The position numbers and the translations under genes were made by a program. The notes under the pieces are model-generated. The model was given only the letters and a program-made list of their open reading frames with translations, had not been told where the DNA came from and searched no databases. Of a stretch of DNA of 64,000 nucleotides, positions 41,002-49,209 are shown piece by piece (the stretch's first letter is position 1; every line of letters begins with the position of its first letter). This stretch comes from JAVDCA01 sp035293985 (lineage in GTDB: Bacteria > Pseudomonadota > Alphaproteobacteria > Rhizobiales > Xanthobacteraceae), in contig DATGLS010000005.1 in assembly GCA_035293985.1 (NCBI GenBank), positions 124,001-188,000 of the forward strand, given 5' to 3'.

Positions 41002-41751
41002 CTAACGTCCTCCGTCCACCTGCAATATTTGTCCGTTGACGAACGAGGCGAGGTCCGAGGCAAAGAACACGACCGCGTTCGCAATGTCCTGCGCCGTGCC
41101 GAGGTGCTTCATCGCGATCGCCTCGACAAGCGCCTTCTGTCCCTCGGCGCCATAGCTCGCCCATTGCGCCTCGGTCGCCTCATTTGTGCGCACGAAACCG
41201 GGCGCGACGCTGTTGACCGTGATCCCATAGGGCCCGAGCTCGTGCGCCAATTGCCGCGTCAGCCCGACCACGGCGTGCTTCGCCGACGCATAGGCCTGGA
41301 TGCCGGTGAGCGAGCGCGCGAGGCCCGCGCCCGAGCTGATATTGACGATGCGGCCGGCGCGCGCCCGCTTCATCGCCGGCGCGGCGGCGCGCGAGAGCGC
41401 GAACGCGGCGCCGACGTTGACGGCGAAGATGCGGTCCCAGTCGGCATCGGGCACCTCCTCGATCGGCCGCCCGGTCTGCCCGCCGACGCCGCCGGCATTG
41501 TTGACCAGAATGTCGACGGCGCCCCCGCTCGCCTCGACGCGCGCGATCCACGCCGCCGCCGCGGCGCGGTCGGTGAGATCCACCACCTCGGTCGCGACGC
41601 CGGCCTTCGCCGTCTCGGCAAGCTCCGCGGCCGAGAGGTCGCAGCCGAAGACGCGCGCGCCGAGCCCGGCAAAGGTCTCGGCGATGCAGCGTCCGAAGCC
41701 GTGGCCGGCGCCGCTGACCACCACGCTCTTGCCATCGAACCGGAGCTGCAT
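41002..41751 (-). CDS. SDR family oxidoreductase
   Basis: A 249-residue NAD(P)-dependent short-chain dehydrogenase with the cofactor loop VVSGAGHGFGRCIAETFAG, acidic residue region FGCDLS favouring NAD, motif ILVNNAGGVGG, catalytic Ser in VNISSGAGLA and YASAKHA (Tyr-x3-Lys). The C-terminal end FVNGQILQVDGGR is standard. The ATG at 41751 has AAGGG upstream, and a long in-frame extension before it overlaps the neighbouring gene in another frame and is rejected. It is the third gene of an MFS-SDR-SDR cluster, suggesting uptake and oxidation of one compound. Confidence 0.9.
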   Translation of the reverse strand: MQLRFDGKSVVVSGAGHGFGRCIAETFAGLGARVFGCDLSAAELAETAKAGVATEVVDLTDRAAAAAWIARVEASGGAVDILVNNAGGVGGQTGRPIEEVPDADWDRIFAVNVGAAFALSRAAAPAMKRARAGRIVNISSGAGLARSLTGIQAYASAKHAVVGLTRQLAHELGPYGITVNSVAPGFVRTNEATEAQWASYGAEGQKALVEAIAMKHLGTAQDIANAVVFFASDLASFVNGQILQVDGGR

Positions 41752-41768
41752 CCGTGCCCTTACGTCGC

Positions 41769-42542
41769 TCACATGTTGTACTGAAAGCCGTCGACCTTGA
41801 AATCCTGGCCCGTGATGTAGCAGGGCTCGCTCGCGGCGAGGAAGACGACGAGCTGCGCGACGTCCTCGGGCGTTCCGAGACGATGCTGCGCGATGCCGTC
41901 GCGCGCGATCGCCGCGCCACGCTCGACGATGACCGGGTTCTTGGTCGCCAATTCGGTCTGGATCAGCCCCGGGCAGATCGCATTGACGAGGATCGAAGGT
42001 CCGAGCTCCTTGGCGAGCGCCCGCGTCATGCCGATGATGCCGGCCTTCGCGGCCGCATAGGAGAAGCGGGAAAGCGCCGCCGTCACGCCGCCCGAATGCG
42101 CGTTCAACGACGACATCGACGCGATCCGGCCGCCGCCCTGCGCCAGCATGATCGGCGCCACCGCGCGGATGTAGTTGAAGCAGCTCTTCAGATTGACCGC
42201 GATGGTCGCGTCGTACTCCGCTTCGCTGATCTCGAGGATGCCCTTCGGCATCGGCCGGCCGGCATTGTTGAGGAGGAAGTCGACGCGGCCGAAGCGCTCC
42301 TGCACGGCGTTCACGACCGCCTGCGCCCGCACGAAATCGGCGACATCCGCCGGAAGACGCATCGCCGGCGTGCCGAGCGCCTCGATCTCGGCGGCGGTGC
42401 GCTCCATCTCGGCCTCGAGCACATCGACGAGCGCGATCGCAAAGCCGGCTCGGGCGAGCGCATGCGCGCACGCCCGGCCGATGCCGCGCGCCCCGCCGGT
42501 GACGATGGCGACCTTCTGCCCTTTTCGCACTGGCGCCGTCAT
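41769..42542 (-). CDS. SDR family oxidoreductase
   Basis: A 257-residue short-chain dehydrogenase: cofactor loop IVTGGARGIGRACAHALARA, acidic NAD-selecting position in ALVDVLE, FLLNNAGRPMP, catalytic Ser in ASMSSLNAHSGG and Tyr-x3-Lys in YAAAKAG, and a C terminus CYITGQDFKVDGFQ. It differs clearly from the neighbouring SDR, so the two probably catalyse successive steps. Its ATG overlaps the stop of the MFS gene upstream (ATGA), and the next SDR starts 17 bp downstream; all three should form one operon. Confidence 0.92.
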   Translation of the reverse strand: MTAPVRKGQKVAIVTGGARGIGRACAHALARAGFAIALVDVLEAEMERTAAEIEALGTPAMRLPADVADFVRAQAVVNAVQERFGRVDFLLNNAGRPMPKGILEISEAEYDATIAVNLKSCFNYIRAVAPIMLAQGGGRIASMSSLNAHSGGVTAALSRFSYAAAKAGIIGMTRALAKELGPSILVNAICPGLIQTELATKNPVIVERGAAIARDGIAQHRLGTPEDVAQLVVFLAASEPCYITGQDFKVDGFQYNM

Positions 42543-43825
42543 TGCAGCGGCCGATGCGCGGTTTCGGGCATGCGCCAGATCACGATGAAGCTGACGATCG
42601 CGGCCGCGATCACGTAATAGGCCGGTGCCAGTGGCGAGCCGGTGGCGGCGATCAGCCAGCCGGCGATGAAGGGCGCGAAGCCGCCGAACAGCGCAACCGC
42701 CAGCGCATAGGCCGGCGTCATCCAGGTCGAGCGGCCGATGGTCTGGAACATCTCCGCGATCGCGGCCGGCCCGGCGCCGGAAAAGAGCGCGATCGCGGCA
42801 TCGAAGAGAATCTGGATCAGCATCAGCAGGGCGAAGCCCGGGTGTCCCAGGATGACGGCGAACAGCGGCAGCGTCAGCACGGCGAAGAACGCGCAGGAGG
42901 CGAGCAGGAGCGGCTTCCGTCCGACCCGGTCGGACAGCGCGCCGAAGGGCGGGATCAGGACCATCAGCGCGACGAGGCCGACCGTATTGGCGGTGAGCGC
43001 CTGCGCCGCCGTCACGCCGGCATGTTGCGCCGTGAACGTCGGCATGTAGGACAGGAGGGTGTAGAACGCGACGGTCCAGTAGATCGTGAAGCCGAAGGCG
43101 CGCAGCCCGGCCGTGAAGCCGCCCGAAGTCGCCGGCGCAGGGGTTTTCTCGGCGGCCCGGTAGTGCGGCGTTTCCTCGACGTTACGGCGCAGATAGCCCC
43201 CGACCAGCGCCAGCCCGATGCCGGCGAGAAATGGGATGCGCCAGCCCCACGCGGACAGCGCGGCGGGACTCATGATCGCAGCGAAGAGCGCGCCGGTGCC
43301 GGAGCCGAGCACGAGCGAGAGCGCGATCGAGGCCTGCTGGAAGCTGCCGTACCAGCCGCGCCGGTCCGCCGGTGCCCATTCCACCATGAAGGCCGTCGAG
43401 CCTCCCCATTCGCCGCCGGCCGAGAAGCCCTGGATCAGCCGCGCCACGACGAGCAATATCGGCGCGACGACGCCGATGCTCGCGTAAGTCGGCAGGACGC
43501 CGACCATGACGGTGCCGAAAGCCATCGCGAAGATGGTCAGCGTGAGCGCCGCACGGCGGCCATGCGTGTCGCCGAAGCGGCCGATCACGATGCCGCCCAA
43601 GGGCCGCATCAGAAAGCCGACCCCGAAGACCGCGAAGGAGGAGAGCAGCGCCGTGGCGGAATTGCCCTTGGGGAAGAAGTTCTGCGCGATCGTCCCGGCG
43701 AAAAAGATGTAGACGCCGAAATCGTACCATTCGAGGACGTTGCCGATGGCGGCAGCGACGACCGCCTTGCGCGTCTCGTGCGGCAGCGGCTTCGCGAAGC
43801 TTGCCTCGGCTGTTGCCTGGGTCAT
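42539..43825 (-). CDS. MFS transporter, metabolite:H+ symporter (MHS/ProP-like) type
   Basis: A 428-residue inner-membrane protein with twelve helices. Hallmarks of the MHS subfamily are IGNVLEWYDFGVYIFFAGTI at the first helix, GGIVIGRFGDTHGRRAALTL in loop 2-3, ARLIQGFSAGGEWGGSTAFM and FGALSDRVGRKPLLLASCAF in the second half. Such proteins import carboxylates, aromatic acids or compatible solutes. The ATG at 43825 has GGGGAGGAAAG immediately upstream. It is the first gene of the MFS-SDR-SDR operon, so it probably imports the substrate of the two dehydrogenases. Confidence 0.92.
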   Translation of the reverse strand: MTQATAEASFAKPLPHETRKAVVAAAIGNVLEWYDFGVYIFFAGTIAQNFFPKGNSATALLSSFAVFGVGFLMRPLGGIVIGRFGDTHGRRAALTLTIFAMAFGTVMVGVLPTYASIGVVAPILLVVARLIQGFSAGGEWGGSTAFMVEWAPADRRGWYGSFQQASIALSLVLGSGTGALFAAIMSPAALSAWGWRIPFLAGIGLALVGGYLRRNVEETPHYRAAEKTPAPATSGGFTAGLRAFGFTIYWTVAFYTLLSYMPTFTAQHAGVTAAQALTANTVGLVALMVLIPPFGALSDRVGRKPLLLASCAFFAVLTLPLFAVILGHPGFALLMLIQILFDAAIALFSGAGPAAIAEMFQTIGRSTWMTPAYALAVALFGGFAPFIAGWLIAATGSPLAPAYYVIAAAIVSFIVIWRMPETAHRPLQ

Positions 43826-44180
43826 CTTTCCTCCCCCGTCGACGCGACAATCGGATGTGAAGCTTGAAGACGGAGCGCGCGCTGTACTCACCTCACAAGC
43901 GATTGTCCTGCCCTTTTCGGGTATGCCTCCCTTGAAGACTACGCCCGCGTCAGTTTTCCTATCAAGCTACCCTTCCTCGCGTGGTCTGCATCGGGTTTCG
44001 GCACATCTGATCGAGGCGTCCGGGTCCGGGTTAGACGCGGATGCGAGCGGGTCCGGAAACCGGATCGGCGCTCGCGTCGCCACGCCGACGCCGTGGCCCG
44101 AGTTCCGTCCGCCCCAATTCGTCCACAGTCATGTCTGGATGAGTCGACCGCAGCGCCGGGGAATGGCTTAACATGGCCCC
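43826..44180. other. Divergent intergenic region
   Basis: A 355-bp non-coding gap between the MFS operon and glgP. It should hold both promoters. No repeat family member, strong palindrome or convincing -35/-10 pair was recognised. Confidence 0.5.
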
Positions 44181-45887
44181 GTGACGAGCCCGATCGAACC
44201 ATTCCTGCAGCGCACCCGCATCGCCTACTTCTCCATGGAGATCGCGCTGCGGCCGGACATGCACACCTACTCCGGCGGCCTCGGCGTGCTCGCCGGCGAC
44301 AGCGCCCGCTCGGCCGCCGACCTCCAGCTGCCGATGGTGTTCGTGAGCCTGCTCAGCCGCATCGGCTATGTGCGCCAGGAAATCGACGCGGACGGCCAGC
44401 AGGTGACCGGCGCCAACCCGTGGCGGCCGGAGCAGCACGCGACGGCGCTCGGCATCATGGTGTCGCTCGCCCTCGAAGGCCGCGACGTGTGGGTGCGGCC
44501 GTGGCTCTATCGCCTGCCCTGCCCGCTCGGCCATTGCGTGCCGGTGCTGCTGCTCGACACCGACCTCGAGCAGAACCATCCGGCCGACCGGGCGCTCACC
44601 CATCATCTCTACGGCGGCGACGACGCCTATCGGCTCAAGCAGGAGATCGTCCTCGGCATCGGCGGCGGCCGGCTGCTGGCGGCGCTCGGCTTCGACATCC
44701 GCACCTTCCATCTCAACGAGGGGCACGCGGCGCTCCTCACGCTGCATTTGCTGCGCGCGGTCCGCCGCGGCGAGACGGCAGACGACCTTGCGCGCGACGT
44801 CGCGCGGGTGCGCGAGCGCTGCGTCTTCACCACCCACACGCCGATCGAGGCGGGGCACGACCAGTTCTCCTACGATCTGGTGACGCGAACGCTCACCAAC
44901 CTGTCAGCCTATGTCGACATGGCCGAGCTCAAACGGCTCGCCGGCGACGAGCGGCTCAACATGACCCGGCTCGCGCTCAATCTCAGCGGCTACGTCAACG
45001 GCGTTTCGAAGACCCACGCGCAGACGACCGCGAAGATGTTTCCCGGCTACGACGTGCGGGCGGTCACCAACGGGGTGCACGCGCCGACCTGGACGCATGC
45101 GAGCTTCGCGCGGCTCTACGACGCGGCGCTGCCGCAATGGGGGCTCGAGCCGGAGGTGCTGGAGCGTGCCGACCAGCTCGGCGACGATGCGATCTGGGCG
45201 GCGCACGAGCAGGCGAAGCGCGACCTGATCGCGCGGGTCGAGGAGCTCACCGCGACCGAGCTGCGCCCCGACCTGCCGGTGATCGGGTTCGCGCGGCGCA
45301 TGACGCCCTACAAGCGCGCCGGGCTCTTGTTCGAGGACATCGAGCGGCTCGCCGAGATCGCCCGCCGCCGCCCGTTCCAGGCGGTATTCGCCGGCCTCGC
45401 GCATCCGCGCGACGAGGGCGGCCGCGCGCTGATCGCGCAGATCCATCGCCACATCCGCCAGCTCTCCAACGTCGCGCCGATGGTCTATCTCGCGAACTAC
45501 GACATGCGCATCGCCGCGAGCCTCGTCGCCGGCGCCGACGTATGGCTCAACACCCCGCTGCCGCCGCTCGAAGCCTCCGGCACCAGCGGAATGAAGGCCG
45601 CCCTCAACGGCGTGCTGAACTTCAGCGTGCTCGACGGCTGGTGGGTCGAAGGCCACATCGAGGGCGTCACCGGCTGGGCGATCGGCAACGGCCAGACGGG
45701 CAACGCCGATCATAGGCGCGACGCCGACGACCTCTACGGCAAGCTCGACGAGGTCGTGCTGCCGCTGTGGTATGATGATCGCGCGCGCTGGATCGGGATG
45801 ATGAAGCAGTCGATCAGCAAGCTCGGATCATACTTCAACAGCACCCGCATGATGCGCCGCTACGCCGCCGAAGCTTACTTGCACTGA
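44181..45887 (+). CDS. glgP: Alpha-glucan (glycogen) phosphorylase, short GT35 form
   Basis: A 568-residue GT35 phosphorylase that releases glucose-1-phosphate from alpha-1,4-glucans. Signatures are AYFSMEIALRPDMHTYSGGL, HLNEGHAALLTLHLL, VFTTHTPIEAGHDQF, VTNGVHAPTWTH and the PLP-lysine segment EASGTSGMKAALNGV with K472. The length (short compared with about 800 residues of classical GlgP) fits the compact bacterial/thermophilic form. The start is a GTG at 44181; no ATG with conserved sequence lies nearer. The neighbouring GH13 genes (47617, 49184) point to a glycogen or trehalose storage module. Confidence 0.93.
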   Translation: MTSPIEPFLQRTRIAYFSMEIALRPDMHTYSGGLGVLAGDSARSAADLQLPMVFVSLLSRIGYVRQEIDADGQQVTGANPWRPEQHATALGIMVSLALEGRDVWVRPWLYRLPCPLGHCVPVLLLDTDLEQNHPADRALTHHLYGGDDAYRLKQEIVLGIGGGRLLAALGFDIRTFHLNEGHAALLTLHLLRAVRRGETADDLARDVARVRERCVFTTHTPIEAGHDQFSYDLVTRTLTNLSAYVDMAELKRLAGDERLNMTRLALNLSGYVNGVSKTHAQTTAKMFPGYDVRAVTNGVHAPTWTHASFARLYDAALPQWGLEPEVLERADQLGDDAIWAAHEQAKRDLIARVEELTATELRPDLPVIGFARRMTPYKRAGLLFEDIERLAEIARRRPFQAVFAGLAHPRDEGGRALIAQIHRHIRQLSNVAPMVYLANYDMRIAASLVAGADVWLNTPLPPLEASGTSGMKAALNGVLNFSVLDGWWVEGHIEGVTGWAIGNGQTGNADHRRDADDLYGKLDEVVLPLWYDDRARWIGMMKQSISKLGSYFNSTRMMRRYAAEAYLH

Positions 45888-46071
45888 GGCGCAGTGAGGC
45901 GGGCGGCGAGCGGCGACGTGGCCATTCGCGCTGCTAATCAATCCCCACCGAAAAAGACCCAGGGAACGTCCGATCCGGACAATTTGCGGTGCAGCAGCGT
46001 TGGCCCGGCGCCGTCATGAACGGCTCGTTACAAAGCTGCGGCGAGGCGCTCGGATCGTCTCTTTGGCAAAT

Positions 46072-46096
46072 GGAACTTTTGTGATCACCGCCGGTT
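46072..46096 (+). promoter_or_regulatory. Possible EcfG (general stress sigma) promoter
   Basis: GGAAC (46072-46076), 16 nt, then GGTT (46093-46096); the alphaproteobacterial EcfG consensus is GGAAC-N16/17-CGTT, so one -10 base differs. It lies 46 bp before the ATG of the 24-residue protein at 46143. Confidence 0.4.
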
Positions 46097-46142
46097 GGCT
46101 TGCAGGTGCGCCCTGGGCGGCGCGACTTTACGAGGGCGATCC

Positions 46143-46217
46143 ATGAACGGGCTGATCTATCTCATCGGTCTCATCGTCGTGATCATGTTCATTCTGTCCT
46201 TCCTTGGGCTTCACTGA
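46143..46217 (+). CDS. Small single-helix membrane protein (24 residues)
   Basis: A very short gene (25 codons with stop). Almost the whole product is one membrane helix, from LIYLIGLIVVIMFILSFLG. GAGG stands 7 nt before the ATG, the stop is 16 bp before the next gene's start, and a stress-type promoter sits upstream; the same short protein is familiar in Rhizobiales genomes. It is likely a small inner-membrane stress protein co-expressed with the gene at 46234. Its function is unknown. Confidence 0.7.
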   Translation: MNGLIYLIGLIVVIMFILSFLGLH

Positions 46218-46233
46218 AGTCGCGGAGGTTGGC

Positions 46234-47097
46234 ATGACCACGTTGGAAACCCACGCCTCCCCGCTCGCGGAGGGAACCACTGTCAGCCTCGACTGGACCC
46301 CGGTCGTCGCCGGCGCGTTTGCGGCCGCAGCGCTTGCCTTCGTGCTGCACAGCTTCGCGGTCGCGCTTGGATTGTCCATGAGCTCGTCGGCGCCGGCGTG
46401 GCGCGACACCTCGAGCGCGCTGGTGCTTCTGTCCGGCCTCTGGCTCCTGCTGGTGGCGCTCGTCTCCTATGGCTTCGGCGGCTACTTGGCGGCGCGCTTG
46501 CGCGCGCGCTTTGCCGCCGCGCCCGTCGAGGACGTCGAGTTCCGCGACGGCATGCATGGGCTCATCGTGTGGGCGCTCGCCACGTTGTTGGCCGGCATGC
46601 TGGCGCTGGCGATCGCCGAAGCGGCGCCTCGCCTCATCGCGCCATCCACGACGAACGCCGGTCAGGCTTCCTCGGTCGCTGGCGAGAACCTCATCGGCTT
46701 CGATCTCGACCGGCTGTTTCGCAGCGAGCGTCGCCCCGCCGGCGACATGAGCTATGCCCGCTCAGAAGCGGCGCGCATCCTGCTGACGACCTCGAGTCAC
46801 GCCGGCATGCAGGCGGACGATCGCGCCTATCTGGTGCACCTCGTCACCACCACGACCGGCCTCGCCCCAGCCGATGCCGACCGCCGCGTGACGCAGGTCG
46901 CCGCGCAGGCGAAGACCGACATCGACCGCGCCCGTCATAGTGCCCTCATCATCGGCTTCATGGCGGGCGCAGCCGCGCTGATCGGCGCGGTGGCCGCCTG
47001 GTTTGCGGCCTGCGCGGGCGGCCGCCACCGCGACGGCCGCGAAGCAGTGCCGGCGTACATGGACTGGGGACGCCACACGTTCGTTCATCGGCCCTGA
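46234..47097 (+). CDS. Membrane protein of unknown function
   Basis: A 287-residue protein with four likely membrane helices: VVAGAFAAAALAFVLHSFAVALG, ALVLLSGLWLLLVALVSYGFGG, IVWALATLLAGMLALAIAEA and, after a soluble segment, IIGFMAGAAALIGAVAAWFAA. A soluble domain (residues about 130-240) lies between helices 3 and 4. No catalytic motif was seen. The ATG at 46234 has GGAGG 6 nt upstream and starts 16 bp after the small membrane protein gene, so they form an operon. Envelope stress is a reasonable guess from the promoter, nothing more. Confidence 0.8.
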   Translation: MTTLETHASPLAEGTTVSLDWTPVVAGAFAAAALAFVLHSFAVALGLSMSSSAPAWRDTSSALVLLSGLWLLLVALVSYGFGGYLAARLRARFAAAPVEDVEFRDGMHGLIVWALATLLAGMLALAIAEAAPRLIAPSTTNAGQASSVAGENLIGFDLDRLFRSERRPAGDMSYARSEAARILLTTSSHAGMQADDRAYLVHLVTTTTGLAPADADRRVTQVAAQAKTDIDRARHSALIIGFMAGAAALIGAVAAWFAACAGGRHRDGREAVPAYMDWGRHTFVHRP

Positions 47098-47162
47098 ACG
47101 AGCCACCGCGTCGGCTTTTGCTGCCACCGCGATCGCGCGCTGGACCACCGACCGGGTCGGCG

Positions 47163-47405
47163 CTAGCCCGGGTCGTCCTCGAACACGTTGACGTCGGCAT
47201 TGCGGCGCGCCCCGCCGGTCGAGACCCTGCTCGCCGCCCTGATCTTGAGCCGGTCGACCGCCCGTTCGCCAATGAGCTCGTAGTGCCGCGCGATCGCAAG
47301 AATTCGCGATCGTGTCTCCTCGTCGGACACCAGGTCGGCAATGCTTCGGGCCTGGAGCGCGCGGGCCGCCCAGTAGTGAGGATCGTTGGCACGACGCGCA
47401 GCCAT
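47163..47405 (-). CDS. Small helical hypothetical protein
   Basis: An 80-residue protein with the pattern DPHYWAARALQARSIADLVS and ILAIARHYELIGERAVDRLK, which is a common small helical protein type in Bradyrhizobium relatives (W-x3-A-E/Q-R repeats, function unknown). The ATG at 47405 has GGGAG 8 nt upstream and precedes the conserved DPHYW; an open frame extends upstream but is poorly conserved. It is cytoplasmic. It is convergent with the membrane protein gene and divergent from the GH13 gene. Confidence 0.6.
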   Translation of the reverse strand: MAARRANDPHYWAARALQARSIADLVSDEETRSRILAIARHYELIGERAVDRLKIRAASRVSTGGARRNADVNVFEDDPG

Positions 47406-47616
47406 CCACAGTGCTCCCGTCCACGAGCGGAATGAACGCGCGATCCGCACGCCGAGTTCCGCAAGGCGATCGCTGCATGAGATTGTGCAAGCCTCTCGCG
47501 GCGGTCCGGGCCATCGGAACAGGTCGCGTTGCATCTGGTTGTCACTGGCGCGTCGTCGCATGCCTCACGGGCCCCCTCGGGGGGAGCCACGCATTCCTCG
47601 AACGGCAGGACGTCAG

Positions 47617-49209
47617 GTGCAGTGGTGGCAGGCCGCCGTGCTCTACCAGATCTATCCCCGCTCGTTTGCGGACACGAACCGCGATGGCATCGGCGACCTG
47701 CCGGGCATCCTCGAGCGACTCACCTATCTGGTCGAGCTTGGCGTCGACGCGCTCTGGCTGTCGCCGATCTTTCCCTCGCCGATGGCCGACTTCGGCTACG
47801 ACATCGCCGATTACACCGGTATCGATCCGCTGTTCGGATCGCTGGCGGACTTCGATGCGCTCGTCGCGGCAGCGCACCGCAGCGGCATCAAGGTTATTCT
47901 CGACCTCGTCCCGAACCATACCTCCGACCGGCATCCCTGGTTCGCCAACAGTCGGCGGTCGCGCAACGACCCACAGCGCGACTGGTACATCTGGCGCGAT
48001 CCCGCGCCGGACGGCGGACCACCTAACAACTGGCTGTCAGAGTTCGGCGGCAGCGCCTGGCAGCTCGATCCACCGACCGGCCAGTACTACTACCATGCCT
48101 TCCTGCCGCAGCAGCCGGACCTCAACTGGCGCAACGACCAGGTCCGCGCCGCGATCCACGACGTGATGCGCTTCTGGCTCGCTCGCGGCGTCGACGGCTT
48201 CCGCATCGACGTGATCTGGCATCTGATCAAGGACGCGGAATTCCGCGACAACCCGCCCAATCCGGCCTACGTGCCCGGCCGCCCGCCGCACGAGCGGCTG
48301 CTGCCGCTCTATACGAGCGACCGGCCGGAGGTGCTCGAGGTGGTCACGGGGCTTCGCCGGGTCATCGATGAGTTCGCCGATCGCGTCCTGATCGGGGAAA
48401 TCTACCTGCCGCTCGAGCGCCTCGTCAGATATTACGGCAGCGATCTGCGCGGCGTGAACCTGCCGTTCAACTTCACGCTGCTCTCGGCGCCGTGGAAAGC
48501 ACGCGAGATCGACCGCCTGATCGGCGAATACGAAGCGGCCCTGCCCGCCGGCGGCTGGCCCAACTGGGTGCTGGGCAATCACGACCGGCCGCGGATCGCA
48601 AGCCGCGTCGGCCGCGCTCAGGCGCGCATCGCCGCGATGCTGCTGCTGACGCTACGCGGCACGCCGACGATCTATTACGGCGACGAGATCGGCATGACCG
48701 ACGTCGTGATCCCGCCCGAACGCGTTCAGGATCCTTTCGAGAAGAATGTGCCGGGAATCGGCGTCGGCCGCGACGGATGCCGAACGCCGATGCAATGGAG
48801 CGCGGGACGCGGCGCGGGTTTCTCGACGGGCGAGCCGTGGCTGCCGCTCGCCGCAGATTTCCGCAGCCAGAATGTCGAGAACGAACGCGCGGATCCGACG
48901 TCGCTGCTCAATCTACATCGGCGGCTGATCGCGCTGCGGCGCGCCCGACCGGCCCTGAGCGCCGGCGCCTATCGTGCGCTCGCCGCGCAGGGCGACCTGC
49001 TGCTCTATCGGCGCGACCACGCCGACGACCAGGTGGTCGTCGCGCTCAACCTCGGAAACGAGCCGCTCGCCATCGCGCTCGAGGCAATGCCGCCGCAAGC
49101 GCGCGTGCTGGTCTCCTCGAATGCCGATCGCGACGGCGAGGAGATCGCGCGCGACATCCATCTGCGCGGCAACGAGGGCCTGATCATCGGCGCGCCTTCT
49201 TCGCCGTAG
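47617..49209 (+). CDS. GH13 alpha-glucosidase (oligo-1,6-glucosidase-like)
   Basis: A 530-residue family-13 glycoside hydrolase. The four regions are present: DLVPNHTSDRHPWF (region I), GFRIDVIW with nucleophile D198, LIGEIYLP with acid/base E261, and LGNHDRPR with D323. The sequence WWQAAVLYQIYPRSFADTNR at the N terminus and FGYDIADY fit alpha-glucosidases and related enzymes acting on maltose, sucrose or isomaltose. The GTG at 47617 was chosen (AGGA upstream, first residues match the family start); an ATG at 47560 is an alternative. It overlaps the convergent GH13 gene by 26 bp. It works with GlgP in glucan turnover. Confidence 0.92.
   Translation: MQWWQAAVLYQIYPRSFADTNRDGIGDLPGILERLTYLVELGVDALWLSPIFPSPMADFGYDIADYTGIDPLFGSLADFDALVAAAHRSGIKVILDLVPNHTSDRHPWFANSRRSRNDPQRDWYIWRDPAPDGGPPNNWLSEFGGSAWQLDPPTGQYYYHAFLPQQPDLNWRNDQVRAAIHDVMRFWLARGVDGFRIDVIWHLIKDAEFRDNPPNPAYVPGRPPHERLLPLYTSDRPEVLEVVTGLRRVIDEFADRVLIGEIYLPLERLVRYYGSDLRGVNLPFNFTLLSAPWKAREIDRLIGEYEAALPAGGWPNWVLGNHDRPRIASRVGRAQARIAAMLLLTLRGTPTIYYGDEIGMTDVVIPPERVQDPFEKNVPGIGVGRDGCRTPMQWSAGRGAGFSTGEPWLPLAADFRSQNVENERADPTSLLNLHRRLIALRRARPALSAGAYRALAAQGDLLLYRRDHADDQVVVALNLGNEPLAIALEAMPPQARVLVSSNADRDGEEIARDIHLRGNEGLIIGAPSSP

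Noticed and set aside
45958..46000. GGAAC at 45962 as a second EcfG promoter
   Set aside because: The next CGTT is 29 nt away, far outside the 16-17 nt spacing.
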